Shown: positions 20,620 through 32,597, numbered from the stretch's first letter. The stretch is DNA of 64,000 bases from Cymodocea nodosa (GCA_036874045.1 CM072335.1:7708001-7772000); one strand, 5' to 3'. Notes: generated from the sequence alone by a model not told the origin. Translations and numbers: made by a program.

Positions 20620-20990
20620 CTATTTGTAATCTTGATAAATGATCTGCTACTACATTCTCACAACCTTTTTTATCTTTAATTTCTAGATCAAATTCTTGTA
20701 ATAATAATATCCACCGGATCAATCTAAGCTTAGTCTCTTTTTTCTTTATTAGATGTTTTAGAGCTGAATGATCCATGTATACTATTACTTTAGCTCCAAT
20801 CAGATATGATCTAAACTTTTCTAAGGCAAACACAACAGCTAATAATTCCTTTTTAGTAGTTGTGTAATTAACTTGAGCATCATTTAAGGTTTTGCTTGCA
20901 TAATGAATCACTCTAGGAGATTTTTCTATCTTCTGTCCCAACACTGCTCCTACAGCAAAATCAGATCCATTGCACATTAATTCAAATGGA
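20620..20990 (-). pseudogene. Inner gypsy RNase H domain
   Basis: Contains [48 protein letters not shown] and [14 protein letters not shown], the typical Ty3/gypsy RNase H series. The domain is followed by VADHLSRL, the linker that precedes integrase. It degrades the RNA strand of the RNA/DNA hybrid. Fossil. Confidence 0.85.
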
Positions 20991-21289
20991 TGGCTCCAAT
21001 CAGGTACTTGAATTATAGGAGTTGAAATTAAGCTAGTTTTAAGTTTGAAAAATGCTTCCTTGCAATTTTTATCAAAGTTAAATGAAACATCTTTTAATAG
21101 ATTAGTTAAAGGTCTAGCTATCTTGCTAAAGTCTTTAATAAATCTTCTATAAAAACCAGCATGTCCTAGAAATGATCTAATATCTTTTACTGATTTAGGT
21201 TCTGGTAGATTAGAAATTACTTCTATTTTAGCTTTATCTACTTCCAACCCTTTCTTGGAAACAACATGCCCTAAGACTATTCCTTGTTT

Positions 21290-21970
21290 AACCATGAAGT
21301 GACATTTTTCCCAATTCAAAACCAGATTTTTTCACACAGCGTTTTAATATTAGGTCTAAATTTTTTAAACAGACTTCATGTGAGTTTTCATATATAGTAA
21401 AATCATCCATAAATATTTCTAAAAAATCTTCAGTCATTCCAGTAAATATGCCTTGCATACACCTTTGAAAGGTAGCTGGTGCATTGCATAATCCAAATGG
21501 CATTCTCTTAAAAGCATAAGTTCCATTAGGACAGGTGAAAGTTGTTTTCTCTTGATCCTCTAATGCTATTGGAATTTGATTATAACCTGAATACCTGTCT
21601 AGGAAACAAAAATATTCTTGCCCTGCTAATCTTTCCAACATTTGATCTATAAAAGGTAAGGGAAAATGATCTTTCCTAGTCACACCATTCAGCTTTCTAT
21701 AGTCTATACATACTCTCCAGCCTGATTGAATTCTAATAGGTATCAAGTCTTGACTTTCATTCCTAATAACTGTTAATCTTGATTTCTTGGGAACTACATG
21801 GATTGGGCTAACCCATGAGCTATCAGAAATCGGATAAATTATGTCATTATCTAACCATTTCACTATTTCCTTTCTGACTACTTCTTTAAGGTTTGGATTT
21901 AATCTCCTCTCAAGAATTCTAACAGGTTTAACATTCTCTTCTAAATATATGTGGTGACAGCATAAAGTTG
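21290..21970 (-). pseudogene. Inner gypsy reverse transcriptase
   Basis: CCHHIYLEENVKPVR, SSWVSPIHVVPKK, GWRVCIDYRKLNGVTRKDHF, FLDRYSGYNQIP, TYAFKRMPFGLCNAPATFQ and the catalytic FMDDFTIY are all visible in order. The closest known group by these motifs is Athila. Fossil. Confidence 0.88.
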
Positions 21971-22384
21971 AACTTAACCCTTTTATATTAGTCATAGTCC
22001 ATCCTATTGCTTCTTTATAACTTTTTACTACATCTTTTAATTTAGCTATTTGATCCTCTTTTAAATCTGAAGTAATAATGATTGGACAAGTTCGTTTCTC
22101 TTCTAGAAATATATAGGTTAATTTAGGAGGTAAATGTTTTAATTCTAAATGTTGCCCATCAGAAGCTAGAGCTCCTAATTGAACATCATCATTTTCTAAA
22201 TTAATTTCTTCCTGATCTCCTTCTATATTTATGCTTTCACTTTCCTCTAAAGTTTTAGAATTGATTTGCCTATATAATTCCTCTTGAATCACATCATCTA
22301 ACATATCTCCTTCAACCTCTAAAAAGTCTATGGTGTGTAAGGACATTTCTAACTCATCAAACCTTTTTGGTTTGAAAATATTTA

Positions 22385-22900
22385 ATTAGTATCCTCATTA
22401 CCATATGCTAACTTCATTACTCCAGTTTTACAATTTATAACAGCCCCTGATGTTGCTAAAAATGGCCTTCCCAAAATTAAAGATGTATCACTATTTTTTT
22501 GCTTAATTTGTTGGCAATCCAAGATTACAATATTAATAGGATATATAAAGTTTTTGATTTTAATTAAGACATCCTCTATTTTTCCTCTAGGGTATCTTAT
22601 ACTTCTATAAACTAATTGAATAACTGTACTAGTAGGAGTTAAGCCTTCTAATCCTAAGGATGCAAATATATCACTTGGCATAACATTTATACCTGCACCT
22701 AAGTCTATTAAGGTTCTTTCTTGAATGGTATTTCCTATGGTGCATGATATAACAGGGATTCCAGGATTAGATAACTTTTTAGGAATTTGTGGTAGAAATA
22801 GGGAACTACTTTGCTCAGCTAAAAAGATCTTTCTAAGAACTTTTCGCTCTCTTTTCTTAGTACACCAATCCTTCAGAAATTTAGCACATGGTGGCATTTT
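22385..22900 (-). pseudogene. Inner gypsy aspartic protease region
   Basis: MPPCAKFLKDWCTKKRERKV leads into SCTIGNTIQERTLIDLGAG and INVMPSDIFASLGLEG. The C-terminal ILGRPFLATSGAVINCK follows, and the order is that of Athila polyproteins. The active-site motif reads DLGAG. Fossil. Confidence 0.82.
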
Positions 22901-22959
22901 TTACAATGGATCTAACAAAGGAATGTTAACTTGTACTTTTTCAAAAATTTCTCTGATTA

Positions 22960-23920
22960 TTTCTTATTTTTCAGGTATTATTTGTTGTAATCTTTCACGA
23001 TAGGGTACTAAAGATTGTGATTTAAAAGATTCTTTTTCTTTCGTTTGATTTGTTTGATCATTTTTAGCTTCATTAGCAGATTCAGATTGTTCTTTAGTGA
23101 TTTCTAGATTTTCAGCTATTACATTTTCATTATCATTTTGATTTTTACTCTTATCCACCTTCATATTATTTTCATTTTGAGTTCTTAGTGGTATATCAAT
23201 TCCAGATCTTAATGTTACACATACATCTTCTAGATTTTTGTTACTCTCATGATGTTTTTGTATATCATTTTCGTGATTATGATCTTCAATTGTTTTTAGT
23301 TTTAAAGTGCATTCTTTAAATTCTCTTGTATTAATATTTTCTGTTTGCTGTATATTTTGCAAATTATGCAGGTCTATAACATTATAATTTTCATTGTCCT
23401 ATTGCATAACTTGTATTTTCATTGTATATTTGTCCAATGCTTTTAGTTTTCTTTCCAGATCATCTAATCTCATTGCATTCAATTTTTGATCAATTTTCAT
23501 TATGGTTTTTTCAATTTTGAAAACTATATCCTTTTTAGGTTCTGAATATGCTTCCTTATAGTTTAAATGTTTGACTTCTTATTGCTGACACATAAAGTAT
23601 TCTAGTTTGTCTAGGTTTTGTTCTATACTACGCTTCAGCCTGTCATACCTATCCCAAACTTCAATGTCTCTCAACATATTACACATTCTATACTGACCAT
23701 CAGTTGGGTAAACTATAGGATTCTCATACTTGGCTCTATTATACTGAGGATAATTCATTTGTTGTTCATGGGATCTAACCATCTGCAAACGTCTCAGTTT
23801 CAAATAGTCAGAAATGTCATGTCCTTCAGAATTGCAGAATTCACATATGCTAACTACAGGTTTCAGAAATTTTTGAGCATAAGCATATGCCATATTCTCA
23901 ATCACAAAAGAAAACACACA
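22960..23920 (-). pseudogene. 5' ORF region of the inner gypsy (Zn-finger-like, linker)
   Basis: The first frame after the primer-binding site starts with MAYAYAQKFLKPVVSICEFC, then NSEGHDISDYLKL, which resembles the CEFCGxxHxxxxC zinc-knuckle part of Athila Gag but without the preceding retrotrans_gag core. Further on RMCNMLRDIEVWDRYDRLKR is shared with the outer gypsy. An Asn/Glu/Lys-rich linker leads to the protease. The gag core itself lies 3' of pol. Fossil. Confidence 0.65.
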
Positions 23921-23999
23921 ACACTCTGGCTATTAAAACGAAACAGCTCTAACAGTTGCTTATATTAATTCAATTCCCCAACAACGGCGCCATAAAAAC
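23706..23999 (-). repeat. 294-bp direct repeat flanking Copia A, left copy
   Basis: This segment covers the gypsy leader from the LTR boundary through the primer-binding site (23,977-23,993, TGGCGCCGTTGTTGGGG on the minus strand) into the first ORF. It recurs immediately right of Copia A at 32,598-32,891 with exactly the same length. I count about 18 differences, i.e. about 94 percent identity. The left copy ends exactly where a gypsy LTR should start; the Copia LTR is there instead. Confidence 0.88.
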
Positions 24000-25766
24000 T
24001 GTTAGGATCGATAGACTCACTAGAGGGGAGATGAATGGTGAAGGAGTGTAGTTTTAAAATTCTTTTGATGTTGAATCGAATGATTCAACAGAAATGTAAT
24101 GAACTGAAATGAATAGAAAGCAAATCAGCAAAGATAAGAAACACACAACAAATTTTTAGGTGGTTCACCAAATTGGCTAGTCCACCCCTAAGATTCACTT
24201 GGGCTTCACTAAGTGTTCCAACACTTACACACTTGCTTTCAGGTCAAAGCAAGAACCAACTACATAGAAGTTTTCTGGTAAAAACATCAGTAAACCGACC
24301 TCTAGAGTTTTCAGGTCGAAACTCAAACCAAAACTTTATGTAGCTTTCAAGTTGAAACTACGAACCAACAACTTTAATTCTTCAATCAGAGTTTTGTGCA
24401 CAGAGCTTTTTCTGTAGTAGATCTTTTGAATATGCTTCACTATTTGCAGACTTGAGTGTAAATGGAATTTGGAGTATGTGCTCTCTATATCTCTATTGTC
24501 TGTATTTTGTATATATACCTGATATGTACAATGATCATATTTCTCTCTAACGGATGTATTCTACTGTACTTGATTAGCCTCAAGTCCCAATACGTCAAGT
24601 GACCGTTTAGAAAATCGTTTCAAGATATCTTACCGATTTTCCTATTCTTTCGAATAGTTAGCTATATAACTCTCTGAAGAAGTTCTGTAACTTACCGAAA
24701 GATCACTTAACCTTTTCTGCCAGGTAGGATTCCAGAATATTTAAATGTAAGTTGTTATTCAATCGGATACTTATAACTGTAACATATTGAATAGTTATAT
24801 ACTTGCCGATTGCATTAATTTAACACGTGCATAAAGAGCTGACTTAAGTTTCAAAAGGTTATCCCTATAACTCACCGAAATACTTCAGGATTTTGGATAG
24901 TTATTTTTCTAACTCTCCGAAAACTTATTTGCACTTCTTTCCGAATTCTACATGTGGGAAAATCAGTGACTTAAGTTTCGGATAGTTAAACTGTAACTCA
25001 CCGAAACTCTCTTGAAATTTCAGATAGTTATCTTTCTAACTCTCCGAAAATTCATTTGAGCATCTGTCAGGAATTCTGCACGTGGGAAATTCAATAACTT
25101 AAGTTTCGGATAGTTAAACTGTAACTCACCGAAACTCTCTTGAAATTTCGGATAGTTATCTTTCTAACTCTCCGATTTTCCCTTTTAAGCTTTCAACTAC
25201 CGGCTTCTCCATTTTGCACGTGCGTAATAAAGTAACTTAAGTTCCGAAAAGTTATGCCTGTAACTTACCGAAAAACTTGAATAGTTATCTAACTCTCTGA
25301 AAAGAAAACTCAGATAGTTATCTAACTCTCCGACAAGTCTTTTAAGCTTCCGTTCTGTATTTCTGCACGTGGTTTATTGAATGACTTAACTTTCGGATAG
25401 TTATACCTGTAACTCTCCGAAAAATCCTTTAAGCTTCCAGATAGTTAACTCCTTAACTATCCGATCATTCAATCCCCTTCAATGTTTGATTAAATAACTC
25501 TCTAAAGGCTTTGTAAAAATTCGGATAGTTATCCTTCTAACTGTCTGATAGTCTTGCTGCTATTTTACTCTTCAGATACATGAACCTGTAACTGTCTGAT
25601 TTTCCTGTAAGTTTAAGACAGTATTATCTCGAAACTTCTCCATCTGTTCATCTGCATGGAATCTGTTCTTTTTGCCTTCTGATCTAAAGCTGCATTGACT
25701 TAACTGTGAAATACTATATATTACTTCACATAGGTTTTGCATTATCAAAATACTCAAGTTCTGACA
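24000..25766 (-). repeat. Copia A 3' LTR (1,767 bp)
   Basis: Plus-strand ends TGTTAGGATCGA and CAAGTTCTGACA (TG...CA). It contains a modular array from about 24,820 to 25,400 in which an ACGTG box, ACTTAAG and two inverted-repeat units recur at about 24,824, 24,952, 25,079, 25,217 and 25,375. Confidence 0.92.
24820..25560. repeat. Array of ACGTG / CTTAAG / hairpin modules in the Copia A LTR
   Basis: Units of about 127-158 bp each carry CACGTG-like sequence, then (A)CTTAAG, then imperfect inverted repeats of arms TTTCGGATAGTTA and TAACTCTCCGAAA separated by 4 to 7 bases. More than ten arms are recognisable. The 5' LTR has the same array at about 31,655-32,390. Confidence 0.82.
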
Positions 25767-25785
25767 ATCTCCCCCTTTTTGATAA
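25767..25785 (-). other. Polypurine tract of Copia A
   Basis: The minus strand reads CAAAAAGGGGGAGAT directly before the LTR start TGTCAGAAC. It is the plus-strand primer site of the element. Confidence 0.85.
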
Positions 25786-26160
25786 TGACAAAAACCTTTA
25801 CAATTATTTACATGTATTTCACTTCCTAGTGTATTTCTATACATTTAGTCACACAGAGAAACATAAAACATGAATTAAACAAAACTATACTGACGAGAAG
25901 GAATTCCTCCCCCTGACTATGAGCTTACTTCTCCCCCTATCTGTGTGCTGAGTTTTTCTTCTCCTTTTAATAATTCTCTTTCAATGCTTGCTTGAAATAC
26001 TATAAGTGACCGAATTTCCAAATTCTTCTCTCCCTTTTTGTCATTATATAAAAAGGTGAGGACTACAAAACTGATTTTCTGTAAAACTGATATAGACTGT
26101 ATCCTACACGAGAAGGTTAGTAGAAAAACAAGCTCCCATATGGTGAGCTTGAAGAAAAAA
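25786..26160 (-). other. Noncoding region between Copia A pol and the 3' LTR
   Basis: About 375 bases with C-rich tracts on the plus strand (CTCCCCCTGACTATG, CTCCCCCTATCTG) that are further polypurine-like runs on the element strand. No env-like ORF of the kind known from some SIRE elements is visible here. Confidence 0.55.
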
Positions 26161-26164
26161 TATT

Positions 26165-27620
26165 TAAAGATCTTGTAAAGAACATATTCCTAGATTTCGT
26201 CTAATATGATTAAAAGTTGATTCATTTAAAGGTTTGGTGAAAATATCTGCAAGTTGATTTTCTGTTGGCACAAACTTAAGTGAAATATTCCCTTTATCCA
26301 CATGATCTCTTAGAAAATGATGTCTGATCTCGATATGCTTGGCTCTGAAATGAAGTACTGTATTCTTAGATAGACTGATTGCACAGCTGTTATCACAAAA
26401 TATGATTGAATTCTGAAATTTCAGTTTGTAATCTGCTAGAGTTTGCTGCATCCAAAGGATTTGTGCACAACACAATCCAGCTGTAATATACTCGGCTTCA
26501 GTAGTAGATAATGCTATACAATTTTATTTCCTACTGAACCATGAGATTAAAGAACATCCAAGTAGTTGACAAGTACCACTAGTGCTTTTTCTATCAGATC
26601 TGCTGCCTGCATAATCTGCATCACTATAGCCTGTTAAAATCAAGCTACTATCAGCTGAGTAGAATAATCCGAAATCTTTTGTTCCTTGTAGATATCTGAA
26701 AATCCTTTTGACTGATTTCAAATGTGATTCCTTTGGTGATGCTTGAAATCTAGCACATAAGCATACACTGCACATAATATCTGGCCTGCTAGCTGAAAGG
26801 TATAACAGGGATCCAATCATACCTCTATATTGCCTTTGATCCACTACAACACTTGAATCATCCATTTCTATTTTAATGTTTGAACTCATTGGAGTATTTG
26901 CAGATTTGATGTTTTCATAGCCAAATTTTTTCAACATCTCTTTGCAGTATTTTTCTTGGTTGACAAATATACCATTATGCATTTGATGAATCTATAATCC
27001 CAAGAAAAACTTCAATTCTCCCATCATGCTCATTTCAAATTTATTTTTCATCAAATTCTGAAATTTATGACAAAGATCTTCTGAAGTGGCTCCAAATACT
27101 ATATCATCAACATATATCTGAACAATCAACATGTGCACATCAAAAGTTTTGATAAACAAAGTGCTGTCCACTTTGCCTATAGAAAAATTGTTTTCAGTTA
27201 AAATTTTTTTCAATTTCTCATACCAAGCTCTAGGTGCCTGTTTCAAACCATATGGAGCCTTTCTCAGTTTGTAGACATGATCCGACTTGAGTTCATCTTC
27301 AAATCCAGGAGGTTGTTTAACAAACACTTCTTCCTGAATTTCTCCATTTAAGAAGGCACTTTTCACATCCATTTGAAACAATCTTATCTTCATACTACTT
27401 GCAAAAGCAAGCAACATTCTGATAGCTTCAATCCTGGTTACAAGAGCAAAAGTTTCTTCATAGTCAATACCTTCCTATTGATTGTAGCATTGAGCAACTA
27501 ATCGAGCTTTATTCTTGAGAATGTTACATTCTTCATCTAATTTGTTCTTGAAAATCTATTTAGTTCCAATGATGGATTTTCCTGCAGGTTTTTCTATTAG
27601 TTCCCACACATTATTTTTCT
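26165..27620 (-). pseudogene. Copia A reverse transcriptase and RNase H
   Basis: RT motifs include MDVKSAFLNGEIQEEVFVKQ, YGLKQAPRAWYEKL and the catalytic VQIYVDDIVFG. The connection and RNase H show RQYRGMIGSLLYLSASRPDI, KSTSGTCQLLGCSLISW, CDNSCAISLSKN and HIEIRHHFLRDHVDKG, ending in LADIFTKPL. All are canonical Ty1/copia. Fossil. Confidence 0.88.
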
Positions 27621-27939
27621 GGAACTGATTTAATTCTTCCTACATAGTCATTGTCTAGTAGGTATCCTTACAAGCTTCTTCTATTGATTTTGGCTCTATT
27701 TCTGACACAAATGCACAAAAATTGCAGATATCTTGTGCTTTGCTTCTAGTTTGTACCCCTTTAGATATATTTCCAATAATTTGTTCCTCAGGATGATCAT
27801 ATCTAAATGTCCAACTATTATGATTCTAATATCTATGGTTGAGATTCTGGTCTAACACTTGTGAATTGGTATTCTGCTTGCTTTTATCATCTTCAAAGTA
27901 TTCAGTTTCACTATCATCATTAATCTTCAGCTTTTTGAA

Positions 27940-28640
27940 ATTCTAGAACAGATCTTCATCAAACTGAACATTTATACTTTCATCCACTCTTCTATCTTCA
28001 GCAAAATATACTCTGTAAGCTTTGCTTCTCGAGGAGTAACCAACAAGTATGGCAGGTTCAGACTTAGCATCAAACTTGTCTTTAGCATTTCTTGTATTTA
28101 AGACAAAACATTTGCATCCAAATGTCTTAAAATAGCCAACATTTGGAGTTTTATCGAACCAAATTTCAAAGGGTGTCTTATTCAATGTGGATCTAATGTG
28201 AGTTCTATTAGAAATGTGACAAGCTGTTCCTACAGCTTCTACCCAGAGAAATTTAGGTAGATCTGTGGCACTTAACATAGTTCTAGCCATTTCTTGTAAT
28301 GTTCTATTTTTCCTTTCCACAACTCCATTTTGAGTAGGAGTTCTAGGACAAGAGAATTCATGCAAAATTCCAAATGAATTGCAGAGGTTTTCAAATTCAT
28401 AGTTTTCAAATTCACCTCCATGATCACTTCTAATTTTCTTCACTGTTAGTTCCTTCTGAATCTGAACTCTTATGCAGAAATTCCTGAACTCATTGCAATT
28501 TTCATTTTTATGTGTCAAAAATATTACCCAAGTTAATCTAGAGAAATCATCAACAATAACAAAGGTATATTTTCGACCCCCTAGACTTGATACTTGAGAA
28601 GGACCAAACAAATCTAGATGTAGCAGTTCTAATGGCCTTT
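27940..28640 (-). pseudogene. Copia A integrase core
   Basis: Contains YTFVIVDDFSRLTWVIFL, IRSDHGGEFEN and GVVERKNRTLQEMARTML, the D-D-E catalytic core. It ends with VGYFKTFGCKCFVLN and the SRSKAYRVYF region. Fossil. Confidence 0.88.
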
Positions 28641-28679
28641 TGGTGGAAACAACACTTTTGCTGTGAAGAGCAGTTCTCT

Positions 28680-29240
28680 TCTACTTCGCTAGCATACACT
28701 CACTGCACACTCTATCCTTCTTAAAAGTGAGTTTAGGCAGACCCTTAACAAGATCGCCTATGGAAAGCTTTCTGATATTCTTCATACTGATGTGACCAAG
28801 TCTTCTATGCCACACCCAATTGTCTTCACCAGTTGCTACCAAATAGGAATTGCTTGCAGAATTTTCACATGGAAAGTTTAATGTATATATTGAGCAATTT
28901 CTAATACCAGTAAATTTTGTTTCATTTGTGGTAGGATCAATAATGTAGCAGTTTTTAGCATCAAAAGAAATAGTATAGCCTTTATCACATAATTGTCCTA
29001 CACTTAACAAATTTTGTTTTAATCCATTTACATGCAAGACGTTCTCAATTATACCATTTTCAGATGTAATATTTCCTATTACAGTTATTTTACACTTTTC
29101 ATTATTTCCAAATTTAACAGATCCTGAACTTAAGTTTTTAACTGAGTCAAGAAAACTTTTCTTACCTATCATGTGCTTTGAGTATCCACTGTCCACAATC
29201 CATTTAGTTGAACGTGCTTGAAACTCCTTGTCACCCAACA
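28680..29240 (-). pseudogene. Copia A protease and GAG-pre-integrase region
   Basis: The protease active-site region reads KWIVDSGYSKHMIGKKSF, equivalent to the usual DSGCSxHMTG. The GAG-pre-integrase zinc region shows WHRRLGHISMKNIRKL and VCSEC. Fossil. Confidence 0.85.
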
Positions 29241-29419
29241 AATCAAATTGAAATTAAAGCTTTTGGTACCCAAATCTTCTTGGGTCCAGTGGAGTTAGTC
29301 CTTAAAACATTAAATCTATTGCCTCTTGGCAGCCACATATGACCTGATCTTCGTTTGATGGCAAACACAGTGGTGTCATCTCTATAAGATCGAATCACTC
29401 CACCACAATAAGGTATTTC

Positions 29420-30780
29420 CTATGGTGTAGCATACCCTAGGCCATATTTATTTCCATTTGATCGTTGAGATCCTATTATTTTATTTAATCCTTTTTGTCC
29501 TTGAGTAAATTTACATATAGTATTTTTCAAATCTGATATAGTAGTTGATAGATTTTTATTTTCATCTTTTAATTCACAATTGTCACAACTATACTTATCT
29601 AAATTTGATTTTAGATTCCTATTTTCAACTATAGTTGATTCTAATTCAGCAAATGAATTTTCTAAGCAATGATTTAATCTTTTAATCTCTACACTACACA
29701 TATAAATTATCTACAGTAGATAAAAGACTATTTATGTCTAGATCATCATGCTCATTTTCTGAACTAGAGGAAGTAGAGCATACCTCTTGTGCTGCAAAAC
29801 AAACATTTGCTGCAGCTTCTTCTTCAAAATCTGATGAATAGCTTGAAGAGCTACTGTCATCCCACGTAGCTTTGAGAGTCATCTTCTTTTTGTCTTTCAA
29901 TCTCTTCTTCTTATCTCCTTGATCCTCTTCTGTCTAAAATGGACAGAACGTCTGTATGTGCCCTTGCCTTTTACATTTGAAACATGTAGGAACAGTTCTT
30001 TTAGAGTAGTTGGGCTTATTCTTTTTCTTCATGAATTTTCTGAAATTTCTTGCCAGCAACATGATCTCATCATCATCTGAGCTTAGAACTTCTTCTATAG
30101 ATGGAAATGCTATTTCCTTTTTCTTTTCAGCTTTCTTTTCAACAGTTCCTTCTTGCTCTTTCCAGTCCTTCATCTGAGCTTCGTGGGCTAGAAGATTGCC
30201 CAACAATTTTTTAACTATATAGTTGTTAAGATCCTTGGAATCTTGAATAGATGTGGACTTCTGTTTCCACTCAATAGTTAAGCTCCTCAGGATCTTCTGT
30301 ACCTGTTCACATGAAGAGAACTCCTTTCCCAAGCCTTTTAGACTGTTAGTGATTTCAGTAAATCTAGAAAACATTTAAGTTATGTTTTCATTATCATTCA
30401 TTTTAAACAATTCAAGTTTTCTTAAAAGAATACTGATTTTTGTATCCTTAACCTGGCTTGTACCTTCATGAGTAACTTGAAGGATTTTCCACGCCTCATG
30501 AGCGGATTTACATGCAGATACTTTATTATATTGATCAACAGTTAGTGCACAATAAATGACATTTAACCCTCTAGCATCCAACTGGATGATTTTCTCATCC
30601 TCCTCAGACCAGTCCATAACATTACTGGTTGGAAGTGTAGTTCCAAGAACAACAATCTTCCAGAGTTTAACATCAGAACTCTTAAGGAAACACTCCATTC
30701 TATTCTTCCAATAGTTATAATTGGAGCCATCGAATAGAGGAGGTTTGTGGATGTTTTGTCCCTCAACAAATTGAGCCATA
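29420..30780 (-). pseudogene. Copia A gag
   Basis: Starts MAQFVEGQNIHKPPLFDGSN with YWKNRMECFL, the UBN2/copia-gag motif. HEAWKILQVTHEGTSQVKDT follows, then the zinc knuckle CFKCKRQGHIQTFC (about 29,945-29,985). An acidic stretch and a coiled-coil C-terminal part (about 29,420-29,900) come last. Fossil. Confidence 0.88.
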
Positions 30781-30816
30781 AATCTAGATGGTTAAATCTT
30801 ATGAAGGATTAGCCTT

Positions 30817-30828
30817 GCTCTGATACCA
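30817..30828 (-). other. Primer-binding site of Copia A
   Basis: The minus strand reads TGGTATCAGAGC, complementary to the 3' end of initiator tRNA-Met, two bases after the LTR end. This fixes the 5' end of the element on the right. Confidence 0.9.
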
Positions 30829-30830
30829 AC

Positions 30831-32597
30831 TGTTAGGATCGATAGACTCACTAGAGGGGGGGTGAATGGTAAACGAGTGTAGTTTTAAAATTCTTTTGAT
30901 GTTGAATCGAATGATTCAATAGAAATGTAATGAACTAAAACGAATAGAAAGCAAATCAGCAAAGATAAGAAACACACAGCAAATTTTTAGGTGGTTCACC
31001 AAATTGGCTAGTTCACCCCCAAGATTCACTTGGGCTTCACTAAGTGTTCCAACACTTACACACTTACTTTCAGGTCAAAGTAAGAACTAACTACACAGAA
31101 GTTTTCAAGTAAAAACTTCAGTAAACCAACCTCTAGAGTTTTTAGGTCGAAACTCAAACCAACACTGTATGTAGCTTTCAGGTTGAAACTACGAACCAAC
31201 AACTTTAATTCTTCAATCAGAGTTTTACGCACAGAGCTTTTTCTGCAGTAGATCTTTTGAATATGTTTCACTGTTTGCAGACTTGAGTGTAAATGGAATT
31301 TGGAGTATGTGCTCTCTGTATCTCCGTTGCTTGTATTTTGTATATATACCTGATATGTACAACGATCATATTTCTCTCCAACGGATGTATTCTACTGTAC
31401 TTGATTAGCCTCAAGTCCCAATACAGCAAGTGACCGTTTAGAAAATTGTTTCAAGATATCTTACCGATTTTCCTATTCTTTCGGATAGTTAGCTATATAA
31501 CTCTCCGAAGAAGTTCTGTAACTTACCGAAAGATCACTTAACCTTTTCTGCCAGGTAGGATTCCAGAATATTTAAATGTGAGTTGTCATTCAATCGGATA
31601 CTTATAATTGTAACTTACTGAACAGTTATATACTTGTCGATTGCATTAATTTAACACGTGCATAAAGAGCTGACTTAAGTTTCAGAAGGTTATCCCTGTA
31701 ACTCACCGAAATACTTCAGGATTTTGGATAGTTATTTTTCTAACTCTCCGAAAACTTATTTGCACTTCTTTCCGAATTCTACATGTGGGAAAATCAATGA
31801 CCTAAGTTTCAGATATTTAAACTGTAACTCACCGAAACTCTCTTGAAATTTCGGATAGTTATCTTTCTAACTCTTCGAAAACCCATTTGAGCATCTGTTT
31901 GGAATTCTGCACGTGGGAAATTCAATGACTTAAGTTTCAGATAGTTAAACTGTAACTCACAAAAACTCTCTTGAAATTTCGGATAGTTATCTTTCTAACT
32001 CTCTAATTTTCCCTTTTAAGCTTTCAATTGTCGGCTTCTCCATTTTGCACGTGCGTAATAAAGTAACTTAAGTTCCTAAAAGTTATGCTTGTAAATTACC
32101 GAAAAACTTGAATAGTTATCTAACTCTCTAAAAAGAAAACTCAGATAGTTATCTAACTCTCCGACAAGTCTTTTAAGCTTCCGTTCTGTATTTCTGCACG
32201 TGGTTTATTGAATGACTTAACTTTCGGATAGTTATACTTGTAACTCTCTGAAAAATCCTTTAAGCTTCTTGATAGTTAACTCCTTAACTATCCGATCATT
32301 CAATCCCCTTCAACGTTTGATTAAATAACTCTCCGTAGGCTTTGTAAAAATTCGGATAGTTATCCTTCTAATTGTCCGATAGTCTTGCTGCTGTTTTACT
32401 CTTCGGATACATGAACCTGTAACTGTCTGATTTTCCTGTAAGTTTAAGACATTATTATCTGGAAACTTCTCCATCTGTTCATCTGCATGGAATCTGTTCT
32501 TTCTACCTTCTGATCTAAAGCTGCATTGACTTAACTGTGAAATACAATATATTACTTCACATAGGTTTTGCATTATCAAAATACTCAGGTTCTAACA
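30831..32597 (-). repeat. Copia A 5' LTR (1,767 bp)
   Basis: Same length and ends as the 3' LTR (TGTTAGGATCGA ... TTCTAACA on the plus strand). Differences between the two are mostly transitions, consistent with decay of methylated cytosines. Confidence 0.92.

Larger units (their letters stand above)
24000..32597 (-). mobile_element. Copia family A (SIRE-like) element, fossil
   Basis: An 8,598-bp minus-strand element with two 1,767-bp LTRs, a tRNA-Met type primer-binding site, gag, protease, integrase, RT, RNase H in Copia order, and a polypurine tract next to the 3' LTR. The long LTRs, the coiled gag C-terminus (KYGLGYATP end) and RT phrases such as CARFQASPKESHLKSVKRIF suggest the SIRE lineage. 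No 5-bp target duplication exists: the flanks are AAAAC and GGGTA. Instead a 294-bp direct repeat flanks it. About 18 differences in the first 310 LTR bases suggest a similar age to the host gypsy. Structurally complete but broken about eight times in its coding region. Confidence 0.88.

Noticed and set aside
24820-25560. Regularly spaced palindromic units that look like a CRISPR array
   Set aside because: The units are imperfect, of variable spacing, lie inside LTRs of a plant retroelement and have no associated genes. The genome is eukaryotic.
24000-32597. Copia A as an ordinary insertion with a 5-bp target duplication
   Set aside because: The flanking pentamers differ (AAAAC and GGGTA), and a 294-bp direct repeat flanks the element.
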